This document shows, piece after piece, positions 26,927 to 35,287 of a stretch of 64,000 nt of DNA (its first letter is position 1; the number at the start of each line of letters is the position of its first letter). The notes beneath the pieces were generated by a model that was not told the origin of the DNA, did no database searches, and saw only the letters and a list, made by a program, of their open reading frames with translations. Origin of the DNA: CBDBND01 sp965207985 (lineage in GTDB: Bacteria > Pseudomonadota > Alphaproteobacteria > Rhodospirillales > Rhodospirillaceae). The stretch spans positions 85,361-149,360 of the forward strand of contig CBDBND010000004.1 of NCBI GenBank assembly GCA_965207985.1. Direction: 5' to 3'. The translations under genes were made by a program, and so were the position numbers.

Positions 26927-28512
26927 GTCGATCCTGAAAGACGCGGAGATTCTCTGTAATAGACTGTTATTGCGGATCAATTTTGTTGGCAATGGTGGTT
27001 CGGAATCGCCGGATTTTCTATACTGCAAGGCCGGTTCCTTGCAATTTCCGGATCAAAAAATGCGCCCCACATCAGCCGCCCCACATCAGCCAATGACGTC
27101 CCTTCTTTAGATCTCTTCCGCACCGCGCTTGAGAACATTCTCGATCAACGGCACGAACTTTATCGGCTCACCGAGTTGATCGATTGGCAGGGTTTTGATG
27201 AGGCGTTTGGTGTCTTGTATTGCCCTGACAACGGCTGCCCGGCCAAAGCGACGCGGCTGATGGTGGGGCTTCAATATCTCAAGCACGTGTATGGTCTGTC
27301 CGATGACCAGGTGGTGATGCGCTGGGTGGAGAACCCTTACTGGCAGCATTTTTGCGGCGAGGTGTATTTTCAGCATCACCCGCCGATTGATCCCAGCAGC
27401 ATGTCGCGTTTCAGACGGCGCATTGGCCATTCAGGGTGCGAGAAAATTCTGCGGGCCACAGTTGATGCGGGTGTTCGGAGCAAGACGGTCAAACCCGACG
27501 ACTTCAAGCGTGTGACGGTGGATACCACGGTGCAGGAGAAGGCGGTGGCCTTTCCCACCGACAGCAAATTGCTGAACCGTTCGCGTGTGCGTCTTGTCAA
27601 GCTGTGCCACACACACGGTGTGGTGTTGCGGCAGAGCTACGCCCGTAAGGGCCCTGAGGCGCTGTTGCGGGCCAACCGTTATGGTCACGTCCGGCAGATG
27701 AGGCGCATGGGTGGTCAGATTAAGAAGCTCAAGACCTATCTGGGCCGGGTGGTGCGTGACACGGAGCGCAAGATCGCGGGCCATAAGGGGTTGCAGGCGA
27801 TTTTTGCCGGGGAGTTGGCGCTGGCCAGGCGGCTGCTCAGTCAACAGAAGATGGATCGCAACAAACTGTATAGCCTGCATGCCCCGGAGGTGGAGTGCAT
27901 CGGCAAGGGCAAGGCCCACAAGCGTTATGAGTTTGGTGTCAAGGCCAGTATTGCAACGACAAACAGGAGCAACTTTATCGTTGGCGGCATGGCGTTGCCG
28001 GGGAATCCCTTTGATGGGCATACATTGCCAACAGCGTTGGAGCAGGTGCGCCGTTTGACAGGCTGTGTGGTTGAAGAAGTGTTTGTGGATCGTGGCTACC
28101 GTGGCCATGGCGAGGAAGCATCAAGGGTGTACATCTCGGGTCAACGGCGTGGCATAAAAACACAACGGCTGAAACGGTCACTGAAACGGCGTCAGGCGAT
28201 TGAACCGGTTATCGGCCATCTGAAATCGGATGGACTGTTGGGACGCAATTACCTCAAGGGTACTGAAGGTGATCGCATGAATGTGGCACTGGCCTGTGCC
28301 GGCCATAACCTAAGACTGATCCTGAAGCGGCTCAGAATTTATTGCGCCCGCATTTTGGGCGCTACGTTGCTCCGGGACATGATCGGATTGCATGGAACGC
28401 GTCTTGCGGCGTCAATCATCCGATGGAAGCGACGGATGGCGTGGCAGACTGAACCTAACAGCACACATCTAACGCTCGTAGTGGTATGAAAAACGGGTTT
28501 TTCAGGATCGAC
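26927..28512 (+). mobile_element. IS5-type insertion sequence, copy 2 (1586 bp)
   Basis: It has the same length and gene as copies 1 and 3. I see one difference, a T instead of C at 28500 in the right end, which makes the right terminal repeat match the left one for an extra base. It is flanked by TTA (26924-26926) and TAA, giving the target TTAA with TA duplicated. Confidence 0.9.
27176..28489 (+). CDS. IS5-type transposase (copy 2)
   Basis: The 437-residue product is the same as that of copy 1, with the same motifs and the same missing in-frame ATG upstream of the TTG. The out-of-frame ATG and its TAG stop are also preserved. Identity across copies implies that whichever start mechanism is used in copy 1 is also used here. 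Confidence 0.85.
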   Translation: MIDWQGFDEAFGVLYCPDNGCPAKATRLMVGLQYLKHVYGLSDDQVVMRWVENPYWQHFCGEVYFQHHPPIDPSSMSRFRRRIGHSGCEKILRATVDAGVRSKTVKPDDFKRVTVDTTVQEKAVAFPTDSKLLNRSRVRLVKLCHTHGVVLRQSYARKGPEALLRANRYGHVRQMRRMGGQIKKLKTYLGRVVRDTERKIAGHKGLQAIFAGELALARRLLSQQKMDRNKLYSLHAPEVECIGKGKAHKRYEFGVKASIATTNRSNFIVGGMALPGNPFDGHTLPTALEQVRRLTGCVVEEVFVDRGYRGHGEEASRVYISGQRRGIKTQRLKRSLKRRQAIEPVIGHLKSDGLLGRNYLKGTEGDRMNVALACAGHNLRLILKRLRIYCARILGATLLRDMIGLHGTRLAASIIRWKRRMAWQTEPNSTHLTLVVV

Positions 28513-28681
28513 TAACTAGCGAATCAAATGACGGAAGCTCCCCCCCGTCTGAGGGAAAGGAACCATAACCACGGAGTGCTGCAGGTAGCGTCCTGCATAG
28601 AAGTCAAGGAGATGTTTCAATAAGTTAGAGAGAGCGCGCAGGGAACATAGAAGCCGGGTCATCACTATGCCAACACGGCGT

Positions 28682-28849
28682 TACAAGAGATTCAACAGCG
28701 CGAAGACCAATCTGGGGTAGCGTGCCGCCCACCGGTCCGTCGCCCATGTGACCCGGTCGTTCGGCCTGCCCGGGCGGTCCGGTCAACACGATGTCGTATT
28801 CGTCGAGCGCCTCGCTGAAGAAGTCGGAGGACGAGAGGCAGTCGCTCTC
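28682..28849 (-). pseudogene. Coding-like fragment of unknown high-GC gene
   Basis: From 28849 downward the minus strand reads an open stretch with strong C/G third positions, for example FFSEALDEYDIVLTG and GQAERPGHMGDGPVGG. It has no start codon and a stop directly before it. Codon use is like the toxin-antitoxin genes nearby and unlike the rest of the window. It looks like a leftover of an acquired gene, but I cannot name the family, and chance is possible. Confidence 0.25.
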
Positions 28850-28928
28850 TCAGGTGATAGCCGACGCCTAGGCCGGTCACCGCAAGGCGCTGCGGAGATC
28901 ACCGTTTATAGAGCAGTACTGGCTCCTT

Positions 28929-29063
28929 TCATCCTGAGAGGAAGGGAGTTGAAATGTCTCTCTCTGCGGCCTGCTCCTGCGTCAGTTTGCCCGCAGTACG
29001 CCTCGAATACAAATCGTCGAACTTCATCAGTCGAACTTCCTGTAACACTTCTGATCGGTTCAT
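28929..29063 (-). pseudogene. N-terminal remnant of an ISNCY (IS1202-like) transposase
   Basis: The ATG at 29063 follows a perfect GAGGAGG. The 44-residue product begins MNRSEVLQEVRLMKFDDLYSR and runs into GKLTQEQAAE, matching the start of the helix-turn-helix domain of ISNCY-type transposases, where ILGVCERTFRRW would be expected next. It breaks off right there into unrelated residues and a stop. It lies beside two 20-bp repeats like the ends of such elements, so only the left end of the IS remains. Confidence 0.55.
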
Positions 29064-29090
29064 CGCGCCTCCTCTCGGAGACAGGACAAA

Positions 29091-29135
29091 ACCGGACAGA
29101 TCGCATGTTACATCGACCGGACATATCGCGTGTTA
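29091..29135. repeat. Two 20-bp direct repeats (old IS end)
   Basis: ACCGGACAGATCGCATGTTA at 29091-29110 recurs as ACCGGACATATCGCGTGTTA at 29116-29135, 18 of 20 bases alike and 25 bp apart. They lie just upstream of the ISNCY transposase remnant and look like its transposase-binding terminal repeats. Confidence 0.6.
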
Positions 29136-29167
29136 ACGACATTGCCCTGGGGGTCGGGCTTTTCCTT

Positions 29168-29186
29168 GTTATGAGATAGTGATAAC
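29168..29186. promoter_or_regulatory. Inverted repeat just before the toxin-antitoxin genes
   Basis: GTTAT and ATAAC form 5-bp arms around 9 bases, ending two bases before the toxin ATG. Its position fits an operator bound by the antitoxin, as in most type II systems, but the arms are short. Confidence 0.3.
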
Positions 29187-29188
29187 GT

Positions 29189-29566
29189 ATGTCGATGACA
29201 ACGCCTGACCGGGACCCCGGGCTCGACACGCTGCTCGACCTTCACGGCCAGACGCTGTTCGTGGACGAGGCCGGACACTGGGTGAAGTTCGTCGTAGTGA
29301 GGTGCAAGGTTACTCTGGAACGCCCGCACGGGCTCAGCTACTCGATGACGCTGCACGCGCCCGACGGCACGAGGCTGGTGGGATTCGACAACGCGCACCC
29401 GGTGAGGGAGCGCCGAGGCCCTGGAACGCGAAGGCGTCGTGAGACCGACCATCGGCACCGGCTGCGGTCCATCAGGCCGTACGACTACGAGGACGCCGCG
29501 ACGCTGCTCGAGGATTTCTGGACGGAAGTGGACGAGGTTCTGAGAGAAAGGGGATCGCTGCCATGA
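29189..29566 (+). CDS. TumE-like toxin (DUF6516 family)
   Basis: A 125-residue protein resembling the TumE toxin family: an N-terminal beta-rich part (LLDLHGQTLFVDEAGHWVKF), a central basic segment (RRGPGTRRRRETDHRHR) and a C-terminal helix with PYDYEDAATLLEDFW, a pattern I associate with this family. In known pairs it is neutralised by the DNA-binding TumA-like partner. Its stop overlaps the next start by 4 bp (ATGA). It is the main intact cargo of the composite element and has high GC at third positions. The assignment is from memory of the family. Confidence 0.65.
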   Translation: MSMTTPDRDPGLDTLLDLHGQTLFVDEAGHWVKFVVVRCKVTLERPHGLSYSMTLHAPDGTRLVGFDNAHPVRERRGPGTRRRRETDHRHRLRSIRPYDYEDAATLLEDFWTEVDEVLRERGSLP

Positions 29567-29943
29567 AGACGCTGAAAGTCGGCATCGCTGACTACGACCG
29601 GATGAAGGCGCGCACGATGGCGATCGCCCGCGGCGAACTCAAGCCCGGGCGGGGCGAGCCGACGGTCTGGTTCACCTCCATCGAGAGCTTCGCGAAGGTG
29701 CTCTCAGGGCGCAATCGGGAGCTTCTGGAGACGATTGCACGTGAGAAACCGGACTCCCTCACCGAGCTCGCGGAGTTGGCTGGGCGGAGCAAGTCGAACC
29801 TGTCGCGGACATTGAAGACGATGTCGGGGTACGGGCTGGTGGAGTTGACAGAGGGAGAGCGCGGCACGCTCGTCCCGCGGGTCCCCTACGATCAGGTGAG
29901 GCTCGACGTTTCGTTGATTGCAAGCGCCCGGCGGGCTGCGTGA
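29563..29943 (+). CDS. TumA-like antitoxin, winged-helix DNA-binding protein
   Basis: 126 residues. The middle part (about residues 50-95) is a winged helix-turn-helix of the MarR/ArsR-like HVO_A0114 type: LTELAELAGRSKSNLSRTLKTMSGYGLVEL, followed by a wing. This family is the usual second gene behind TumE-like toxins. The 4-bp overlap with the toxin gene argues for coupled translation. It probably binds the toxin and represses its own promoter; an inverted repeat lies right before the operon. Confidence 0.7.
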   Translation: MKTLKVGIADYDRMKARTMAIARGELKPGRGEPTVWFTSIESFAKVLSGRNRELLETIAREKPDSLTELAELAGRSKSNLSRTLKTMSGYGLVELTEGERGTLVPRVPYDQVRLDVSLIASARRAA

Positions 29944-29964
29944 GCGGTTCGAGATTCACCGATA

Positions 29965-30330
29965 ATGGCCAAGATTACCGACGAGCGTGCACTTGAGACT
30001 TGGCTGAAGGAGATGCCGGCGGAGTTCGCGTGCGTGCTTGCTGCGCGCGCTGCGCTACGAGCGGTGCCGGTGCTGGAACAAGCGCTGGGCGAGTAAAAAT
30101 GGAACGTCGGAGTGCCCTGCTATTGCAGGGCTTTCGGGCGTTGGCGGCCTCCAACTTCGTTGGGGCATGGCCAACGCGCTTAGCGGAAGTCTGAACCGAT
30201 GTTCGGAATGCGGGGCGACAAGCCGGCGATGCGTTGGCAGAGGTCGTGAATGCAGCGCGGACGAACGCTCTCGAAGCCAAGAACGCCGTTCCCGAACTAC
30301 ACGAATACCTCCGTCGCCAGCACTGGACTG
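29965..30330 (+). pseudogene. Decayed small gene after the toxin-antitoxin pair
   Basis: An ATG at 29965 opens MAKITDERALETWLKEMPAE and continues to a stop at 30094. Past it, other frames read LLLQGFRALAASNFVGAWPTR (near 30116-30180) and DALAEVVNAARTNALEAKNAVPELHEYLRR (near 30225-30315). The pieces fit one helical protein of perhaps 110-120 residues broken by at least two frameshifts or stops. The composition matches the toxin-antitoxin genes, so it probably arrived with them. The family is not recognised with certainty. Confidence 0.45.
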
Positions 30331-31335
30331 AGCCATGTTTAGCTCTGTATTCAGACCACCTCGTGAAATTAACGCCAACGGGCCTTCACCGCCTTCTGGC
30401 ACTAAGAGGCCGCGACCTCTGTCCGTGAACATTACGGAAGCACTACCGGCAGCCCAAGATGAAATCGCCGTCCGGCCATCAAAGGCAACGTAAAGTGCAT
30501 GTGGATTCGAACCAGGTACCGCAGCGGATGTAGGACCACTAGGTACCAGTACATTGTTCATAAGCGAGAATGTTGCCACGCCGTCTTCAATAGTATGTGA
30601 CCGGGAAGGCGCACACGTTCTATTCGAGGGCGTGGGCTCTCCTATACACACCCTGGTAAAGGCATCATCTCCAAGAACACCGTGTTCGACCATGATTTCG
30701 CCGCCATTAATCAATTGAGCAGCCGTAACAACGCTGTTGTCCTCGTCCATGTTTTGGTTAATCGTAACGGTGGCCGTACCCAACATAGCGCTTGTTTGGG
30801 AGGCATCGCCTGCTTTGATGATCCTTGAGAATGCCGGATCGCTGTAGGGATCGATTCCAATCCGGCCTGCTGGCCTCACTGACGCAACAACCGTGTCCCT
30901 GCCTCGGAGAATCGCTACGGAAGATGCTGTGTCGTACACCTCACCGTCATCCATATAGGCAACCTCAGCGGTGTGCTCAAGAACTAAGCCCGATTGATAG
31001 AACGACGCTGAGACCATCGCGTCGGCAAATTCTGCACCCTCAAGGTTCACGTCGATGTTTACTGCGTCGGAACGCAGTGCCCTATCGAACTCAAACCACA
31101 CGTCGCCGGCTGCGAGCATGAAGCCTTTCATGCCGTTAGTTCTGGCCGTACCGTCAAAGATCTCAGTGGCGATATTCTTGGTCCGTATGGGGTTGACGTT
31201 CCCCCTATCGTCGGTCTCGGGTGTCGCCGGAGAGTCAGCTGGCATGGAACCGAGCGTCCCCGCCCCAGCCCCAGACGAAAACAACAAGGCAGTAAGGCCA
31301 ATGGCCGGCCCCGTCTTAAAATCTCTGAACAACAT
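30055..31335 (-). CDS. Secreted protein of unknown function, C-terminus replaced
   Basis: The ATG at 31335 has AAGGAGAAC upstream. The product has a signal peptide (to about GAGAG, residue 25) and a beta-rich mature part (for example AVNIDVNLEGAEFADAMVSASFY, TATVTINQNMDEDN) with one cysteine pair. I do not recognise the family; a surface or adhesin-like role is possible. After about residue 330 (near 30345) the frame runs antisense through the decayed gene and becomes Arg-rich low-complexity protein. The natural C-terminus is therefore lost and the cargo junction lies here. IS copy 3 starts 17 bp upstream of the start codon, so the native promoter is gone too. Confidence 0.55.
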   Translation of the reverse strand: MLFRDFKTGPAIGLTALLFSSGAGAGTLGSMPADSPATPETDDRGNVNPIRTKNIATEIFDGTARTNGMKGFMLAAGDVWFEFDRALRSDAVNIDVNLEGAEFADAMVSASFYQSGLVLEHTAEVAYMDDGEVYDTASSVAILRGRDTVVASVRPAGRIGIDPYSDPAFSRIIKAGDASQTSAMLGTATVTINQNMDEDNSVVTAAQLINGGEIMVEHGVLGDDAFTRVCIGEPTPSNRTCAPSRSHTIEDGVATFSLMNNVLVPSGPTSAAVPGSNPHALYVAFDGRTAISSWAAGSASVMFTDRGRGLLVPEGGEGPLALISRGGLNTELNMAQSSAGDGGIRVVRERRSWLRERSSALHSRPLPTHRRLVAPHSEHRFRLPLSALAMPQRSWRPPTPESPAIAGHSDVPFLLAQRLFQHRHRS

Positions 31336-31352
31336 CGTGTTCTCCTTAACTA

Positions 31353-32938
31353 GTCGATCCTGAAAGACGCGGAGATTCTCTGTAATAGACTGTTATTGCG
31401 GATCAATTTTGTTGGCAATGGTGGTTCGGAATCGCCGGATTTTCTATACTGCAAGGCCGGTTCCTTGCAATTTCCGGATCAAAAAATGCGCCCCACATCA
31501 GCCGCCCCACATCAGCCAATGACGTCCCTTCTTTAGATCTCTTCCGCACCGCGCTTGAGAACATTCTCGATCAACGGCACGAACTTTATCGGCTCACCGA
31601 GTTGATCGATTGGCAGGGTTTTGATGAGGCGTTTGGTGTCTTGTATTGCCCTGACAACGGCTGCCCGGCCAAAGCGACGCGGCTGATGGTGGGGCTTCAA
31701 TATCTCAAGCACGTGTATGGTCTGTCCGATGACCAGGTGGTGATGCGCTGGGTGGAGAACCCTTACTGGCAGCATTTTTGCGGCGAGGTGTATTTTCAGC
31801 ATCACCCGCCGATTGATCCCAGCAGCATGTCGCGTTTCAGACGGCGCATTGGCCATTCAGGGTGCGAGAAAATTCTGCGGGCCACAGTTGATGCGGGTGT
31901 TCGGAGCAAGACGGTCAAACCCGACGACTTCAAGCGTGTGACGGTGGATACCACGGTGCAGGAGAAGGCGGTGGCCTTTCCCACCGACAGCAAATTGCTG
32001 AACCGTTCGCGTGTGCGTCTTGTCAAGCTGTGCCACACACACGGTGTGGTGTTGCGGCAGAGCTACGCCCGTAAGGGCCCTGAGGCGCTGTTGCGGGCCA
32101 ACCGTTATGGTCACGTCCGGCAGATGAGGCGCATGGGTGGTCAGATTAAGAAGCTCAAGACCTATCTGGGCCGGGTGGTGCGTGACACGGAGCGCAAGAT
32201 CGCGGGCCATAAGGGGTTGCAGGCGATTTTTGCCGGGGAGTTGGCGCTGGCCAGGCGGCTGCTCAGTCAACAGAAGATGGATCGCAACAAACTGTATAGC
32301 CTGCATGCCCCGGAGGTGGAGTGCATCGGCAAGGGCAAGGCCCACAAGCGTTATGAGTTTGGTGTCAAGGCCAGTATTGCAACGACAAACAGGAGCAACT
32401 TTATCGTTGGCGGCATGGCGTTGCCGGGGAATCCCTTTGATGGGCATACATTGCCAACAGCGTTGGAGCAGGTGCGCCGTTTGACAGGCTGTGTGGTTGA
32501 AGAAGTGTTTGTGGATCGTGGCTACCGTGGCCATGGCGAGGAAGCATCAAGGGTGTACATCTCGGGTCAACGGCGTGGCATAAAAACACAACGGCTGAAA
32601 CGGTCACTGAAACGGCGTCAGGCGATTGAACCGGTTATCGGCCATCTGAAATCGGATGGACTGTTGGGACGCAATTACCTCAAGGGTACTGAAGGTGATC
32701 GCATGAATGTGGCACTGGCCTGTGCCGGCCATAACCTAAGACTGATCCTGAAGCGGCTCAGAATTTATTGCGCCCGCATTTTGGGCGCTACGTTGCTCCG
32801 GGACATGATCGGATTGCATGGAACGCGTCTTGCGGCGTCAATCATCCGATGGAAGCGACGGATGGCGTGGCAGACTGAACCTAACAGCACACATCTAACG
32901 CTCGTAGTGGTATGAAAAACGGGTTCTTCAGGATCGAC
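31353..32938 (+). mobile_element. IS5-type insertion sequence, copy 3 (1586 bp)
   Basis: It appears identical to copy 1 over its length. It is flanked by CTA on the left and TAT on the right, with TA at 31351-31352 and 32939-32940. It forms the right border of the composite structure. Confidence 0.9.
31602..32915 (+). CDS. IS5-type transposase (copy 3)
   Basis: The 437-residue product is the same as that of copies 1 and 2, with the same TTG start problem. Transcription reading out of this copy would be antisense to the TonB receptor immediately to the right. Confidence 0.85.
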   Translation: MIDWQGFDEAFGVLYCPDNGCPAKATRLMVGLQYLKHVYGLSDDQVVMRWVENPYWQHFCGEVYFQHHPPIDPSSMSRFRRRIGHSGCEKILRATVDAGVRSKTVKPDDFKRVTVDTTVQEKAVAFPTDSKLLNRSRVRLVKLCHTHGVVLRQSYARKGPEALLRANRYGHVRQMRRMGGQIKKLKTYLGRVVRDTERKIAGHKGLQAIFAGELALARRLLSQQKMDRNKLYSLHAPEVECIGKGKAHKRYEFGVKASIATTNRSNFIVGGMALPGNPFDGHTLPTALEQVRRLTGCVVEEVFVDRGYRGHGEEASRVYISGQRRGIKTQRLKRSLKRRQAIEPVIGHLKSDGLLGRNYLKGTEGDRMNVALACAGHNLRLILKRLRIYCARILGATLLRDMIGLHGTRLAASIIRWKRRMAWQTEPNSTHLTLVVV

Positions 32939-32968
32939 TATCTACCGTAAGGGAGCAGAGTACGTTTC

Positions 32969-35170
32969 CTAAAACGAACCGCGCAGACTGAGTTTCATTT
33001 CACGGTGAAAGGTCCCAAAGCGGAACTCCTCCTGCGCTACCATATCGCTGCTGCGGTTGGGGAAAAACAGAAGCCGGTCCCTTTCCGCACCCGCCTTGAT
33101 GATCCGGGTGACGTCAAAGCGGAGGGTGACGTCCCCTAGGATTCGCAGTTCCACAAATCCGTTGAGATCGAAATCCCGTGTAATCCTGTCGATGAATTCG
33201 GCATCGAAGAAAAACAATTCGCTGGAAATGTTGTTGCCGCCGAACCCATCAGTGGACACACCGTAAGAGAGATTCCGCCACGGCATGTCGTTGCGGAAAC
33301 TGACGGACCAAAGCCGGTCAGCCAACCGGTCGATGCGGCGTTTCCTGCCGTCGAACACGTCGGTGGTGGATGTATCGCGTAGAGTGTACTTCGCGTCGAT
33401 GGAGCCATCGGGCAGGCCGAGCCAGCCCAACCGTAGGCCCGCACTAACTTCAGCGCCAAGTTGACGCGCTCCGCCGATGTTGCCGACGGCGGCGAAAGTG
33501 CCGTCGCCGACGGGAAACTCATCGATGTGGTCCTCGATATCGAAATAGTAAAGACTAAGGGCCAAGACGCCCTGATCGTCCCTGAGTCTTCGTTCGAAGG
33601 TGATGTCGTATTCCCAGGCTTTTTCGGGTACCAATTCGGTATTACCTGCTCTTAACACATCGCTGGTGTTGTCGTCGGTATTGAAACCAGACGTAAAGTT
33701 AGCGAAATCCAGCTGCGTTATCGTGCGCTCAATGCGGCCCCGAATTTGTGTGAGAGGGGTGAGGTCGTACCGCACATCGAGCCGGGGACGGACGTAAAAC
33801 AACGTGCGTGATCGATTGACACTGCCTCTTTGCCGCAACCGTGAGTATTCTGTATCCACAGCGCCATCAAACTGCAGCGCGGTCGACGGTTGCCAGGTAT
33901 AGGACGTAAACGTTTCCACCCGCCGCTCATCTATTTTGGCGTCCGGATTGAAAAGGTCGGGCTCCTCATGCAAAACGCCATTGTCTAGCGTAAACAACTG
34001 AACCCGTTGGTTTAGTGTATTGATGGCCAATTCGGCTCCCGCCTCAATGGTGTGACCTTGACCTAAATTGAATTGATAGGACCCACGCAGGATTTTCTCC
34101 GAACGGTCGGGGTCTTGAAGCTGGCGGCGAAAAACTTGTTCAGCGTCTTCAGGCAGGACTGACGTAAACGTCCGCTCATCGTTCTGATTGAACTCATTGA
34201 TAAGAAACAAGCCCTTAAGGACATCACCTCCGGCAAGGACATGCTCATAGTCGCCACCGATCTCCCAGGTCTTTTTCGATAGGGTGCGCCGGTTAAAAAA
34301 TGTTCCCGTGAAAGGTTCGCCGGCGGACAAAAGATCAAATTGAAGGGACTCGATAGTTTCCTTTTGTCCTTCATCAGCGTAGCGGCCGTTCAGTTGGAGA
34401 CGGTTGCCATCGGCAAAGGTGTACCTAAGGCTCACCGTGCCTACGAGATCCGTCGCATCCGTCGTCTGTTCTTCGTCATCACGCCGGAACGGCGCCATGC
34501 CCGGATTCGAGAGCAGGTCGAACCGGTCGAGAAACGATTTGCGTGGCGTGGCCGACAAGCTGACTGTGTAATCCGCTCTGCCAAACCTGCTGTTAAACGT
34601 GACCTGCGCTCCCGGTTTGACATCACCGTCGGAAAAGTGGGTGACGCTGCCCTGCCACGTGCCGGTGACGTCTTCAATGCCCTCCATAAGGACAATATTG
34701 ACGACGATCCCCTCGGTTCGTACGTCCAGGTCCGCTGCAGTCCCGCGAATGACCTCTACACGTTCCACTTGATCAGCTTGGATGCGCTGGAGGGCAGCAG
34801 CAATGGTGTTGGCCTTGCCGGACAGGCGCCGGCCGTCGATTAGAATTTGGTCCCCTGTGGACCCGAACCCCCGCCGGACCGTTGCCGATGTGGAAGTCTG
34901 CGACTGGGCCTCACGAAGAATGTCCTGAATTCCGGGCACGCGGATGAGCAAATCCTCGGCCGTAATGGCGTTAAACTGCGAAAAATAGGCTTGGTCATAG
35001 ACGACCCGCGCATCATCCCGGTTGCTTCCGGCATCAATCTGTTGGGTGTCTTGCTGCGGCGTGTCCTGGGCCGTCGTGGACGTTGCCAACGCCATGCAGA
35101 ATGCAAACGTCAAGGCCCAACCGATCAAAAGATAGCTGTACCCGTCTTGGCGGATAAAGAAATGGGGCAC
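32969..35170 (-). CDS. TonB-dependent receptor, probable PepSY partner
   Basis: 733 residues from a GTG start. The signal region contains YLLIGWALTFAFCMALA and ends near TTAQ. The plug domain includes AEDLLIRVPGIQDIL, QILIDGRRLSGK and VERVEVIRGTAADLDV. The barrel ends REMKLSLRGSF with a terminal Phe. The receptor ends 30 bp before the composite element, on whose far side a PepSY protein gene begins on the same strand. The pair therefore probably formed an iron-chelate uptake operon, now split by 6 kb of mobile DNA, and the PepSY gene would be cut off from this promoter. Confidence 0.9.
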   Translation of the reverse strand: MPHFFIRQDGYSYLLIGWALTFAFCMALATSTTAQDTPQQDTQQIDAGSNRDDARVVYDQAYFSQFNAITAEDLLIRVPGIQDILREAQSQTSTSATVRRGFGSTGDQILIDGRRLSGKANTIAAALQRIQADQVERVEVIRGTAADLDVRTEGIVVNIVLMEGIEDVTGTWQGSVTHFSDGDVKPGAQVTFNSRFGRADYTVSLSATPRKSFLDRFDLLSNPGMAPFRRDDEEQTTDATDLVGTVSLRYTFADGNRLQLNGRYADEGQKETIESLQFDLLSAGEPFTGTFFNRRTLSKKTWEIGGDYEHVLAGGDVLKGLFLINEFNQNDERTFTSVLPEDAEQVFRRQLQDPDRSEKILRGSYQFNLGQGHTIEAGAELAINTLNQRVQLFTLDNGVLHEEPDLFNPDAKIDERRVETFTSYTWQPSTALQFDGAVDTEYSRLRQRGSVNRSRTLFYVRPRLDVRYDLTPLTQIRGRIERTITQLDFANFTSGFNTDDNTSDVLRAGNTELVPEKAWEYDITFERRLRDDQGVLALSLYYFDIEDHIDEFPVGDGTFAAVGNIGGARQLGAEVSAGLRLGWLGLPDGSIDAKYTLRDTSTTDVFDGRKRRIDRLADRLWSVSFRNDMPWRNLSYGVSTDGFGGNNISSELFFFDAEFIDRITRDFDLNGFVELRILGDVTLRFDVTRIIKAGAERDRLLFFPNRSSDMVAQEEFRFGTFHREMKLSLRGSF

Positions 35171-35287
35171 GCATAGTGCGCGCGTGCCCCGCTTTACGGT
35201 CTTATGAATCGAGCCACCCAGTCGAAAATCAAATCAAACCCTCAGGCTGGGTATAAAACACTACGCACGGTATTAAAACCGTTGTGA

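Larger units (their letters stand above)
26927..32938. mobile_element. Composite-transposon-like structure (6.0 kb) with two direct IS5-type copies
   Basis: Two 1586-bp IS copies in the same orientation bound a cargo at 28513-31352. Outside the pair, TTA on the left and TAT on the right share the TA target. Removing the structure and one TA joins the stop of a minus-strand TonB receptor (32969) to the start of a minus-strand PepSY gene (26907) with about 50 bp between them, a common operon pairing. This makes insertion of the whole unit into that operon the simplest reading. Independent insertion of each copy cannot be excluded, since a TA duplication carries little information. The cargo has a toxin-antitoxin pair, an ISNCY-type remnant, a decayed gene and a truncated secreted-protein gene. 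Confidence 0.6.

Noticed and set aside
28748..29179. 143-codon plus-strand frame before the toxin gene
   Set aside because: It overlaps the ISNCY remnant antisense and the 20-bp repeats, has no ribosome site and no family-like segments.
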